From an uncultured Zetaproteobacteria bacterium (GTDB lineage: Bacteria > Pseudomonadota > Zetaproteobacteria > Mariprofundales > Mariprofundaceae): a stretch of DNA of 21,826 nucleotides. Shown in pieces: positions 1 through 6,424 of the stretch. Each line of letters starts with the position of its first letter. The first letter of the stretch is position 1. The DNA lies in NCBI GenBank assembly GCA_947311795.1, contig CAMZLX010000161.1:1-21826 (forward strand), written 5' to 3'. Below the pieces are notes generated by a model. The model had not been told where the DNA came from. It saw only the letters and a program-made list of their open reading frames with translations, and ran no database searches. The translations under genes and the position numbers were made by a program.

Positions 1-520
1 CACCTGTGTTGCGTGAATAAAGATGTGTGCCAAAGCGAGAACGCGAAGCCAAGGTGTAGGCATCCAATGGTTTTTGATTAAGCCTGCGATAAATCATGGA
101 GGTTTGATAACCCATCATGGCAGGCATCAAACCCATCAATTCCCAGTTGCTAAAATGCGAAGCAAGCAAAAACACGCCTTTTTGCTGCGCCAAGGCATCG
201 GTAAGCACATCTTTGTTGTCAATCGCAACATGCGCCAACAAATCCTCACGGCTGGCGGAAAACACATAAGGAATTTCCATCAAGGTGCGACCCATTTGTT
301 TGAATGCTCTTTTGGCTAAGTGTTTTCTTTCTTTTTTGGGTTTTTCAGGAAAAACACGTGCAATATTACGCAAAGTGATAGCGCGGTGCCGTTTGTCCAA
401 TGTGTAATACAACCAACCCAACACATCACCCAAAAAGTGCATCATCGGCATAGGCACTTTGGCAAGCGCACCAAACAATAGGCGCGTCCAAAGCGGTGCT
501 TGTGGGTTTGGATTACTCAT
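1..520 (-). CDS. Lipid A biosynthesis (lauroyl/myristoyl) acyltransferase, LpxL/HtrB family, 3' part outside the window
   Basis: The reading frame runs from an ATG at 520 to the window edge (173 codons seen; the family is usually about 290-320 residues). After a short N-terminal hydrophobic/amphipathic segment (about residues 13-40) comes the acyltransferase block I, SHFSNWELMG, with the HX4E catalytic pair His122/Glu127. This is the signature of LpxL/LpxM/LpxP acyltransferases, which move an acyl chain from acyl-ACP onto the Kdo-lipid A precursor at the inner face of the inner membrane. The start codon directly follows the stop of the upstream UPF0434 gene (TAAATG), so the two are almost surely co-translated. 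Which acyl position it modifies cannot be told from this fragment. The family call is firm; the paralogue (LpxL, LpxM or a more distant member) is not. Confidence 0.85.
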   Translation of the reverse strand, partial: MSNPNPQAPLWTRLLFGALAKVPMPMMHFLGDVLGWLYYTLDKRHRAITLRNIARVFPEKPKKERKHLAKRAFKQMGRTLMEIPYVFSASREDLLAHVAIDNKDVLTDALAQQKGVFLLASHFSNWELMGLMPAMMGYQTSMIYRRLNQKPLDAYTLASRSRFGTHLYSRNTG

Positions 521-688
521 TTAAGAGAGTGGCTTCGCCTCATCAATCAACATCACAGGAATATCATCATGGATGGGGTATTCAAGCTTGCAAGCATCAC
601 ACACCAATCCTGATTTATCCTTATTATAATCCACTTTGCCTTTACACTTGGGACAAACCAAAATCGCAAACAAATCTTTATCAATCAT
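521..688 (-). CDS. UPF0434/Trm112-like small zinc-ribbon protein (YcaR type)
   Basis: This is a 55-residue ORF starting MIDKDLFAILVCPKCKG, with Cys12 and Cys15 (CPKC) and Cys30 and Cys33 (CDAC) as a likely zinc site, and the family-typical segment YPIHDDIPVML near the end. Length and pattern match the UPF0434/YcaR family, related to Trm112, whose members are small and often sit beside lpxK/kdsB and other lipid A genes. That fits the acyltransferase beginning one base after its stop codon. A GGAG lies about 10 bases before the ATG at 688. The biochemical role in bacteria is not settled; help in folding or activating partner enzymes is the usual suggestion. Confidence 0.85.
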   Translation of the reverse strand: MIDKDLFAILVCPKCKGKVDYNKDKSGLVCDACKLEYPIHDDIPVMLIDEAKPLS

Positions 689-762
689 CTTATTTCAACT
701 CCACCACACAGGATATGAGCCTAAGCATAACCGACCTTTTACAGATTTCATCAACTTCACGA

Positions 763-790
763 TTGCAGCAAAGCAAAGCCTGCCTATACT
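763..790 (+). promoter_or_regulatory. Candidate sigma-70 promoter for exbB-exbD-lysC
   Basis: TTGCAG (763-768) and TATACT (785-790) are separated by 16 bases and lie about 45 bases before the exbB start codon. This is the best-looking promoter in the divergent gap between the UPF0434 gene and exbB. It is judged by eye only. Confidence 0.45.
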
Positions 791-834
791 TGCGTCAGAT
801 TAAATATTATTTCAGTTTCAAGGGCAGGTTTTTC

Positions 835-1443
835 ATGTACGAATTTATATCGCAAGGTGGCATCGTCATGTACATCTTGATTGTGGCTTCGCTGGTGTCT
901 CTCACTATTATTTTTGAGCGCTTTTGGAGCTTAAGAGCATCCGCTGTTATCCCCGCTGCCGATATTGCTGCGGTTGAAAATCAAGTCCGTGAAGACAATG
1001 TTGAACAAGCATTGGAGCTATGCAAAAACAACAATACTGCCATGAGTCGCATCCTTTGGGTGGCGCTTAAAAATCGTGGTGTAAAGCGCAGCATCATGAA
1101 AGAAATCTTGGAAGAAGTGGGCAGACAAGAAGTGGCTCACCTAGAACGGTTTATCGGCATTTTAGCACTGATTGCTGCGATTTCACCCTTGCTTGGTCTT
1201 TTGGGTACGGTGATTGGTATGATTGAAGTGTTTCAAGTGATTTCTGTGGAAGGCGTGGGCAAAGCGGATGTGCTGGCTGCGGGTATTTCCAAAGCATTAA
1301 ACACTACTGCCGCAGGTATGGTGGTGGCTATCCCAACATTGGTAGCGTACCGCTTTTTTGAAGCCAAAGTGAATCAGTATGTGATTGAAATTGAGCAACA
1401 TGCCTTGTATTTCGTGGATTTACTCAAAGGTGAGCGTGGATGA
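835..1443 (+). CDS. exbB: ExbB/TolQ/MotA-type proton channel subunit
   Basis: The product (202 residues) has one N-terminal membrane helix (about 9-28), a cytoplasmic stretch, and two further helices (about 107-132 and 155-172). It contains the family segment SPLLGLLGTVIGMIEVF and the third-helix pattern ALNTTAAGMVVAIP. With ExbD it forms the inner-membrane proton-driven motor that energises a TonB- or TolA-like partner. The start was placed at ATG 835 although the frame is open to 496. The upstream extension lies antisense to the UPF0434 gene and looks non-coding, while ATG 835 has an AGGGCAGG stretch at suitable distance. It overlaps exbD by four bases (ATGA), so the two are coupled. No tonB is seen in the window, so whether this is an Exb or a Tol-type pair is an inference from sequence alone. 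Confidence 0.9.
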   Translation: MYEFISQGGIVMYILIVASLVSLTIIFERFWSLRASAVIPAADIAAVENQVREDNVEQALELCKNNNTAMSRILWVALKNRGVKRSIMKEILEEVGRQEVAHLERFIGILALIAAISPLLGLLGTVIGMIEVFQVISVEGVGKADVLAAGISKALNTTAAGMVVAIPTLVAYRFFEAKVNQYVIEIEQHALYFVDLLKGERG

Positions 1444-1853
1444 ATCTTCGCCCCAACAAAAAACGCAGTGATTTGCTGATTGATTTAACACCTATGATTG
1501 ATGTGGTATTTTTGATGCTGATTTTTTTCATGGTTAGCACCAGTTTTACAGCCAACAACAGCATCAAACTGGACTTGCCGCAAAGCAAAGCCCAAGCTGC
1601 CAATAAAGATATAGAACAAGTTACCGTGAGCGTGGATGAAAAAGGTCAGTTGTTTGTCCAAGAAGAAGCTGTGGCTGATGGCGAGCTTAGAAAACGTATT
1701 CTCAACATTACCAAAGGTAACCCCAATATGCGGGTGGTCATCCGAGCTGATGCCAATGCTAAACACAAACGCGTGGTGTATATTTTAGACACTGTGCGCG
1801 AATTGGGAATGGGTAAAGTTGGCATTGCCACTGTGCCTGTGGGCGGACAATAA
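1440..1853 (+). CDS. exbD: ExbD/TolR-type motor subunit
   Basis: The 137-residue product has a basic N terminus, a single membrane helix (about 18-38) and a periplasmic domain, the standard ExbD/TolR plan. The helix carries the expected proton-path aspartate, Asp21, in TPMIDVVFLMLIFF. It pairs with ExbB to couple proton flow to an outer-membrane transport or tethering system. Its ATG lies inside the exbB stop codon (ATGA), and only one base separates its own stop from the aspartokinase start, so the three genes form one tight transcription unit. No odd residues or truncation are visible. Confidence 0.9.
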   Translation: MNLRPNKKRSDLLIDLTPMIDVVFLMLIFFMVSTSFTANNSIKLDLPQSKAQAANKDIEQVTVSVDEKGQLFVQEEAVADGELRKRILNITKGNPNMRVVIRADANAKHKRVVYILDTVRELGMGKVGIATVPVGGQ

Positions 1854-1854
1854 T

Positions 1855-3069
1855 ATGAGAATCGTACAAAAATTTGGTGGCACATCAGTCGGCTCCATCG
1901 AGCGCATTCAAGCCACGGCTCAGATTTGTAAAAATGAATTAGAACGCGGCAATGAAATCGCGGTGGTGGTGTCTGCCATGAGCGGTGAAACCAATCGCTT
2001 GCTTCATTTGGCAAACAGCATGAGTGACAACCCACCCATGAGAGAAGTGGCTGCTTTGGTCGCCACAGGTGAACAGGTTACCGCTGCACTGCTGGCGATT
2101 GAATTGAACAAACTTGGCGTAGCAGCGTATTCATTCAGTGGTGCGCAAGCAGGTTTCAAAACTGAAGGGTGTCATACCAAAGCACGCATCAAAGATGTGC
2201 AAAGCGACCACCTCATCAAACATATGGAACGTGGTGAAGTGCCTGTGATTACAGGTTTCCAAGGTGTGGATGCCAACGGTGAAACCACCACTTTAGGGCG
2301 AGGTGGTTCAGACACCTCTGCAGTGGCTCTTGCCATTGCCGTCAAAGCTGATTCTTGCGATATTTATACTGATGTGGATGGTATTTACACCACCGACCCG
2401 CGCATTGAACCCAATGCACGTAAGATGGACAGCATCAGTTATGAAGAAATGCTAGAATTTGCATCCTTGGGTGCAAAAGTGTTGCAAACGCGAAGTGTTG
2501 AGCTGGGTATGCGCTACAACATACCAATTCACTTGCGTTCAAGCTTTCATCTGGTGGAAGGAACGCGGGTAAGCAAAGAGGAATGTAATATGGAACGTGC
2601 AGAAATTTCAGGTGTCGCCTACAACCGCGACGAAGCAAAAGTAACCATCAAAGGTATTCCCGACCAACCCGGTATTGCTGCGGCTGTGTTTGGTCCAGTC
2701 GCCGAAGCCGACATCAATGTGGATGTGATTGTGCAAAATATCGCTGAAGATGGGCAAACCGATTTAACCTTTACGGTGCCGCGCAATGATTTTGATGCGA
2801 CCATGACCTTGCTGCAAACCCTTTGCGATAAAATGAAAGCACGTGAAGTCAAAGGTGATAATACAGTTGCCAAAATTTCTATTATTGGTGTGGGTATGCG
2901 TTCGCACACGGGTGTTGCCAAAAAAATGTTTAATGTGCTTGCGCAAGAAAATATCAATATCCAAATGATTACCACCAGTGAAATCAAAGTCACTGTGGTT
3001 TTAGAAGAGAAATATATTGAGCTGGCTGTGCGTGCATTACATGCGGCATTTGGTTTAGACCAAGCTTAG
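1855..3069 (+). CDS. lysC: Aspartate kinase (aspartokinase), ACT-domain regulated
   Basis: The 404-residue product phosphorylates aspartate in the first step towards lysine, threonine, methionine and diaminopimelate. The kinase domain begins with KFGGTSVGS (residues 6-14) and continues with LGRGGSDTS (147-155) and DVDGIYTTDPR (173-183). Two ACT repeats fill the region from about 262 to the end, the usual place for lysine/threonine feedback. Length is that of the monofunctional aspartokinase family. The start at 1855 was chosen over an in-frame ATG at 1819 because the earlier one lies inside exbD and the family begins at MRIVQKFGG. The gene starts one base after exbD; that pairing is unusual and probably reflects compact packing rather than shared function. 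An internal start that could make a separate regulatory subunit is noted separately. Confidence 0.95.
   Translation: MRIVQKFGGTSVGSIERIQATAQICKNELERGNEIAVVVSAMSGETNRLLHLANSMSDNPPMREVAALVATGEQVTAALLAIELNKLGVAAYSFSGAQAGFKTEGCHTKARIKDVQSDHLIKHMERGEVPVITGFQGVDANGETTTLGRGGSDTSAVALAIAVKADSCDIYTDVDGIYTTDPRIEPNARKMDSISYEEMLEFASLGAKVLQTRSVELGMRYNIPIHLRSSFHLVEGTRVSKEECNMERAEISGVAYNRDEAKVTIKGIPDQPGIAAAVFGPVAEADINVDVIVQNIAEDGQTDLTFTVPRNDFDATMTLLQTLCDKMKAREVKGDNTVAKISIIGVGMRSHTGVAKKMFNVLAQENINIQMITTSEIKVTVVLEEKYIELAVRALHAAFGLDQA
2577..2592 (+). promoter_or_regulatory. Candidate internal ribosome binding site and ATG for an aspartokinase beta subunit
   Basis: Inside lysC, AGAGGA (2577-2582) precedes an in-frame ATG at 2590 (Met246) by about eight bases. 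Translation from there would give a 159-residue protein holding just the two ACT domains. Several aspartokinases of this class, such as those of Bacillus and Corynebacterium, are alpha2beta2 with the beta chain made from an internal start at nearly this same codon. The signal is seen in sequence; its use is inferred. Confidence 0.45.
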
Positions 3070-3139
3070 CCTTTACTTTTTCACCACTAAAATTAGCCAC
3101 AGGTACACGCAGATAAAACAGATAAACCGCTATAAGAAC

Positions 3140-3237
3140 TGTCATACCGAGCGATGAGGTGAATTGAGAAGCAAGAGAGTATCCCCTAGGGGAAGTCGAG
3201 ATATCTCTGAGACTTCTCCACTACGGTCGAAGTGACA
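3140..3237. repeat. TGTCA...TGACA palindromic module inside repeat copy 1
   Basis: The module starts TGTCATACCGAGCG and ends CGGTCGAAGTGACA, imperfectly inverted termini that fold back. It resembles the TGTCATNCCGAGCG... dispersed palindromes that I recall from intergenic regions of many bacteria. The matching module in copy 2 (18471-18524) is shorter by about 44 bases but has the same ends. Confidence 0.6.
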
Positions 3238-3358
3238 TTTTTCCCCTTTGTTAATCTGCGCCGAAGTGTCTTGTAGCAAAAGGGTTAGCGCAGTAACACG
3301 CGCCCTTTTTCTATAAGTAAACGCAGGGAACAAGCAGATTGTAAAGGGCAGCTTTTTG

Positions 3359-3386
3359 GTTCGTTTTTGTCTGTACAAAAATGAAC
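3359..3386. other. Strong 12-bp hairpin ending repeat copy 1
   Basis: GTTCGTTTTTGT (3359-3370) pairs with ACAAAAATGAAC (3375-3386) around a four-base loop, with a single G-T wobble. It lies 39 bases beyond the 3' end of the minus-strand HAD gene and about 290 bases past lysC. It might act as a transcription block, but it has no GC-rich stem with a T-run, so it is not called a terminator. Confidence 0.5.
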
Positions 3387-3424
3387 GAAAGTATTTCACT
3401 TAAACAATCAAAAGTATCAAAAAA

Positions 3425-4063
3425 CTACTTCATCAATAAATCTACAAACGATTCTGCTGCCATATCCCAATCATGGGGCTGGTTTAATGCTTGCGGGCTA
3501 ATCCATGCTGTTTTTGCGCCAGCTTGCTTAGCAACCGCTAAATTGGCAGGCATATCATCAATCACCAACACGTGCTCTGCAGCAACATTTTCCAACGCAA
3601 ACAAATGTTTAAGTGTATCCACACAAGGCTTGGGTGTGTAGGCATTCAAACGCACATCATAAATTTCAGCAAAAAAATCACGTATCGCCAAAGCCTTTAA
3701 AATTGTTTCCGCATGTTCTTTGGTGCCATTGGTATGAATCACTTTTCGCATAGGCATGGCTTGCAAAACAGCTTGCAGCGAGGGTTCGGGTTGCAGCAAC
3801 TCATGCGCATCCACATCATGGGCTTCCAACAAAAAGGGTTCTGCATCATGCCCATGATGAACCATCAAGCCTTTGAGTGTGGAACCATATTGCTTCCAAT
3901 ATTTGATACGCAAAACATCAGCATCCGCCTTATTTAATCCCAACTCACGTTGAATATAGCTTATCATCTTTTTATCCATGCGCGCAAACACACCATTATC
4001 CGCAGCATAAAGTGTGTTATCAAGGTCAATCACGGCAAGAGAAATATCAAACTTAGAAAACAT
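3425..4063 (-). CDS. HAD-superfamily hydrolase, pyrimidine 5'-nucleotidase-like
   Basis: The 212-residue product carries the four HAD motifs: nucleophile motif DLDNTLY (Asp13, Asp15), HTNG (Thr111), Lys145 in TPKP, and the acidic pair IDD (Asp169, Asp170). The DLDNTLY start, the helical cap (about residues 20-95) and the overall size resemble the HAD subfamily IA group that includes yeast SDT1/PHM8-type pyrimidine 5'-nucleotidases. The likely reaction is dephosphorylation of a nucleoside monophosphate or another small phosphate ester in the cytoplasm; substrate cannot be read from sequence. It stands alone, divergent from ftsY and convergent with lysC across the repeat. No strong ribosome binding site is visible before the ATG at 4063, but HAD motif I begins at residue 13, the usual place for this family, which supports the start. 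Confidence 0.85.
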   Translation of the reverse strand: MFSKFDISLAVIDLDNTLYAADNGVFARMDKKMISYIQRELGLNKADADVLRIKYWKQYGSTLKGLMVHHGHDAEPFLLEAHDVDAHELLQPEPSLQAVLQAMPMRKVIHTNGTKEHAETILKALAIRDFFAEIYDVRLNAYTPKPCVDTLKHLFALENVAAEHVLVIDDMPANLAVAKQAGAKTAWISPQALNQPHDWDMAAESFVDLLMK

Positions 4064-4147
4064 GGCAACAAGCTATAAGGAATACTGGCGCTTGCAAAAG
4101 ATACCTTAAATCACAATCATGCGCTTTCAATTTCAAGGGTGGTATGT

Positions 4148-5038
4148 ATGTCGTTTTTCAATCGTCTTAGCCAAGGTTTAAGTAAAAGCCGCAACAGTTT
4201 GGCAGCCATGTTTCCTGGACAAGTCAAAGAAAAGTTAAGTGAAAGCGAGTGGCAAGACATTGAAGATGCCTTAATTATGGCAGACTGTGGGGCACCACTG
4301 GCTATGGCTTTGATTGCACAAGCCAAAAAATCCAAACAACCCATGCAAACACTTAAAGACAATATGCAACAAACCCTCAACATCAACAGCCCTATTCATG
4401 AAGCCAAACCGTTTGTGCTTTTGGTAGCTGGCGTGAATGGCACGGGTAAAACCACCACCATCGGCAAGTTAGCCAATATGTATGCAGCACAAGGTAAAAA
4501 GGTTTTGATTGGTGCAGCGGATACTTTTCGCGCTGCGGCAGTAGAGCAGTTGGCAGTATGGGTAGAGCGTGCAGGTGCGGACATTGTGAAACAAGCCGAA
4601 GGCGCTGACCCCGCATCGGTTGCTTTTGATACCATCACGCGTGGTATCGCCAAAAACTATGATGTCATTATCATCGACACGGCTGGGCGCGTACAAACGG
4701 ATATAAGCTTGATGAACGAGTTGGCAAAGGTTTACCGTGTGATTGGCAAGGCTTTGGATGGTGCACCCCATGAAGTATGGCATGTAGTCGATGGTGGCAC
4801 AGGACAAAATGCAGTGGTACAGGTCGAAAAATTTCGCGAAATCATTTATACCACTGGTTTAATCGTTACCAAACTGGATGGCACGGGCAAAGGTGGCGTG
4901 GTGTTGCAACTCTGCGATAAATTCAAGCTACCTGTGCGTTATGTGGGCGTGGGTGAAACCTTAGAAGATTTGATGCCATTTAACCCAGAAGCTTACGTGG
5001 ATAGCCTGCTACCCCAAACCACCCACACAGAGACTTAA
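4148..5038 (+). CDS. ftsY: Signal recognition particle receptor FtsY
   Basis: The 296-residue SRP GTPase docks SRP-ribosome complexes at the inner membrane for co-translational insertion. The N domain (about 1-80) is followed by the G domain with P-loop GVNGTGKT (95-102), the FtsY-type ADTFRAAAVEQL (124-135), DTAGR (177-181), DGGTGQN (215-221) and TKLDGTGKGG (241-250). It lacks the long acidic A domain of the E. coli protein, leaving only about 20 basic/hydrophobic residues before the N domain, as in other compact FtsY proteins. ATG 4148 was chosen over an in-frame GTG at 4139 because AAGGGTGG lies just before it. Its TAA overlaps the stop codon of the convergent IS-derived frame (TTAA). ftsX/ftsE, often adjacent, are not here. 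Confidence 0.95.
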   Translation: MSFFNRLSQGLSKSRNSLAAMFPGQVKEKLSESEWQDIEDALIMADCGAPLAMALIAQAKKSKQPMQTLKDNMQQTLNINSPIHEAKPFVLLVAGVNGTGKTTTIGKLANMYAAQGKKVLIGAADTFRAAAVEQLAVWVERAGADIVKQAEGADPASVAFDTITRGIAKNYDVIIIDTAGRVQTDISLMNELAKVYRVIGKALDGAPHEVWHVVDGGTGQNAVVQVEKFREIIYTTGLIVTKLDGTGKGGVVLQLCDKFKLPVRYVGVGETLEDLMPFNPEAYVDSLLPQTTHTET

Positions 5039-5304
5039 GCAAGCTTCCACAAACGTTTGCCTTTGAATAATACTTGCTGCCACTTGGAGTGGTTGCCCGA
5101 TGACAATTCGGCTGCGCCCGTAATTAAAGAACCACCTTTACTCATGGTACGTGCGATAGTAATCCACCCATATTTACTACACCACTTGTAAAATGAAGCA
5201 CTGCTCATGCCATGAGTTCTACACAACTCTGGAACTGGAACACCTGCCTCGGCTTCCTTTAAAATGTTGATTATTTGGCTATCACTATACCTTGATTTCC
5301 TCAT
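5035..5304 (-). pseudogene. Truncated IS3-family transposase OrfA fused in frame to an unknown 3' tail
   Basis: The first 46 residues (MRKSRYSDSQ..., VPELCRTHGMSSASFYKW, SKYG) are the N-terminal helix-turn-helix of OrfA from IS3-type elements of the IS51/IS407 kind, which binds the element ends. Normal OrfA goes on with a GGMD-type segment and a leucine zipper. Here similarity stops at about position 5167 and the frame continues as an unrelated 43-residue tail to a stop at 5035. No OrfB with its DDE residues follows. The tail has ordinary coding character and ends exactly opposite the ftsY stop, so it may be the 3' end of a gene that the element or a deletion destroyed; I do not recognise it. 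The fused frame could still be translated, but a function is unlikely. Confidence 0.65.
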
Positions 5305-5368
5305 CGTAAAATCTCCTGTTTTGATTACTAGAAAATTCTACTTATAAACTCAAATATTTTTGGGGGGA
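5167..5368 (-). mobile_element. IS3-family insertion sequence remnant (left end plus start of orfA)
   Basis: About 200 bases remain, consisting of a non-coding leader of some 64 bases beginning near the CCCCCC tract at 5362-5367 and the first 46 codons of orfA. The outer edge is placed where the CheY-like reading frame ends (stop at 5369-5371); the inner edge is where OrfA similarity ends. Neither the other end nor a target duplication can be identified, so edges are approximate. Confidence 0.6.
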
Positions 5369-5503
5369 TTACCGATGTTCAGACAAATGTTGTTGTGCTT
5401 GTTTTGCATCCGCAGCCTCATACACATCAAAACCAAGATATGCCAAAAACTTCATCATTGCTTTTCGAGAGTCACCTTCAAAATCAACCACCAAAGCTTT
5501 CAT
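5369..5503 (-). pseudogene. CheY-like receiver gene, truncated to 44 codons by the IS remnant
   Basis: Starting at an ATG one base after the cheW stop, this frame reads MKALVVDFEGDSRKAMMKFL then GFDVYEAADAKQAQQHL and stops at the edge of the IS3 remnant. The pattern is the first strand, helix and second strand of a CheY receiver. The phosphorylated aspartate, the Thr/Ser and the Lys strands are all missing, so it cannot be a working receiver. The usual DDSR acidic pocket is interrupted by three extra residues (D-FEG-DSR). The position directly behind cheW shows it was once the last gene of the chemotaxis operon. It is easily missed because of its size. Confidence 0.7.
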
Positions 5504-5504
5504 A

Positions 5505-6014
5505 TCAATGAAACGTCATTTCGTGATAACTTTCGTTATTTAGATTTGAAATCGTTAAACCAATAAACCGATCTACATTCACCAGTACAAGAACCCTATC
5601 CTTTTGTTTGAGAACACCATCACTGATTTGTCGCCATACGGTATCTAACGATTGCGGCGTTGGCTCAAATGCATCTTCATTCATAGTGACCACCTCGCCC
5701 ACATCATCCACAATTAAACCAAAATCTTCACCACTTACGGTTTCAACAATGGCAACATGGAAAGGTTCACCTTGCTCACGTTTGGGCAACCCAATCACTT
5801 GTCGAACCTCAAGCTCAGTAATCACCCGCCCCCTTAGGTTAATTAACCCTGCCACTGCATTAGGTGCTTTTGGCATATGGGTTCGCGGTTGCTGCTTGAC
5901 CACCTCGCGAACTTGCTGCACACGAAAACCAATCCATTGTTCACCAACACGACATGTTAAAAGTTCTGTGGTATGGTTGCTTTTATTATTTATAGCTGTC
6001 AATACTTGTCCCAT
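5505..6014 (-). CDS. cheW: Chemotaxis coupling protein CheW
   Basis: The 169-residue product is a single CheW domain (about 16-160), typical in length. Diagnostic segments include GFRVQQVREVV, AGLINLRGRVI (the CheW core motif), and GLIVDDVGEVV. CheW bridges MCP signalling tips to CheA in the receptor array at the inner membrane. It is the last intact gene of the chemotaxis operon; a GGAG sits before the start at 6014. About 390 bases lie between it and the end of the current CheA frame, and most of that space is the decayed receiver domain of CheA. Its stop is followed one base later by the start of the truncated CheY-like frame, which suggests the two were translationally coupled before the insertion. 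Confidence 0.92.
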   Translation of the reverse strand: MGQVLTAINNKSNHTTELLTCRVGEQWIGFRVQQVREVVKQQPRTHMPKAPNAVAGLINLRGRVITELEVRQVIGLPKREQGEPFHVAIVETVSGEDFGLIVDDVGEVVTMNEDAFEPTPQSLDTVWRQISDGVLKQKDRVLVLVNVDRFIGLTISNLNNESYHEMTFH

Positions 6015-6099
6015 ACTCTCTACTCCTATACTGCAAACACTTGTGTATTTGCAAATATTTTATTCTGTTGAGGTTTACTGCGTGCATATAAAATGCATG

Positions 6100-6424
6100 T
6101 GATATTTTCAACAAACGTTCGGCTATCGCTTTTAGATTAAACACCACTAAACATTTCATGACCCACAGCATGAATATCAAATTCTTGTTTGCCCATTAAT
6201 GCCACAATAATGGTTTGATGTAGTCTAGGCTGTTCTTTGACCCACTTGGTAAGTTCATGACCATTAGGGTTTGGTATTTCAATATCCGTAAGTAGAAAAC
6301 CTGGTGTAAATGTTGCTAAAATGTCTTTGGCTTGTTCACCATCTTCAGCCACGCGAATAATAAAGCCCATGCTTTCCAAGACAGGAATAACCAGTTGGCG
6401 GAAAAAATTACGCATCTTTGACAA
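6100..6424 (-). pseudogene. Frameshifted remains of a CheA C-terminal receiver domain
   Basis: Just after the CheA stop, another frame (6137-6424) reads MRNFFRQLVIPVLESMGF, RVAEDGEQA, then LLTDIEIPNPNG, which is the front half of a receiver domain with its phospho-acceptor Asp. The CheA frame itself ends KVLFVKDA, the receiver's first strand, so a shift at about 6408-6414 has cut the domain in two. Adding back two bases (a GCG to GCGCG change) would join the halves. A second shift near 6139 moves the end of the domain, FNLKAIAERLLKIS (6100-6141), into a third frame. The conserved acidic pair is also altered (VKD instead of V[ED]D), and the segment before the second shift looks shortened. Two shifts plus lost key residues argue for decay rather than a reading error, although the latter cannot be excluded for either shift alone. 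Confidence 0.7.

Larger units (their letters stand above)
3093..3386. repeat. Dispersed structured non-coding repeat, copy 1
   Basis: This 294-base stretch fills the gap between lysC and the convergent HAD gene and recurs, diverged, at 18421-18714. Both copies begin TTAGCCACAGRTACACGCAG and end ACAAAAATGAAC. Parts in order are a run of ACAGAT-like words, a TGTCA...TGACA palindromic module (3140-3237), a nested stem, and a terminal hairpin. The outer stem pairs CCCTTTGTTAATCTGC (3244-3259) with GCAGATTGTAAAGGG (3334-3348). The inner stem pairs 3273-3284 with 3303-3314 and has a conserved loop GCGCASTAACACGC. Differences between copies keep pairing. No credible protein is encoded; an 85-codon frame across it on the minus strand looks accidental. 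It accounts for the whole gene-free stretch 3070-3424. Confidence 0.8.

Noticed and set aside
496..834. In-frame N-terminal extension of exbB
   Set aside because: It runs antisense to the UPF0434 gene, has no family similarity, and ATG 835 fits the ExbB start and has a ribosome binding site.
3244..3348. Integron attC site or Rho-independent terminator
   Set aside because: The stems are nested and palindromic, but the attC consensus ends are absent, and no GC stem is followed by a T-run.
3142..3399. 85-codon minus-strand frame in repeat copy 1
   Set aside because: It lies within a structured repeat; the second copy has no matching open frame, so it is an accidental ORF.
3381..3641. 86-codon plus-strand frame
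   Set aside because: It is antisense to the 3' part of the well-supported HAD gene and resembles no protein.
6408..6424. Programmed ribosomal frameshift joining CheA to its receiver
   Set aside because: There is a T-run but no clear slippery heptamer with downstream structure, the acidic pocket is mutated, and a second shift lies downstream; decay explains this better.
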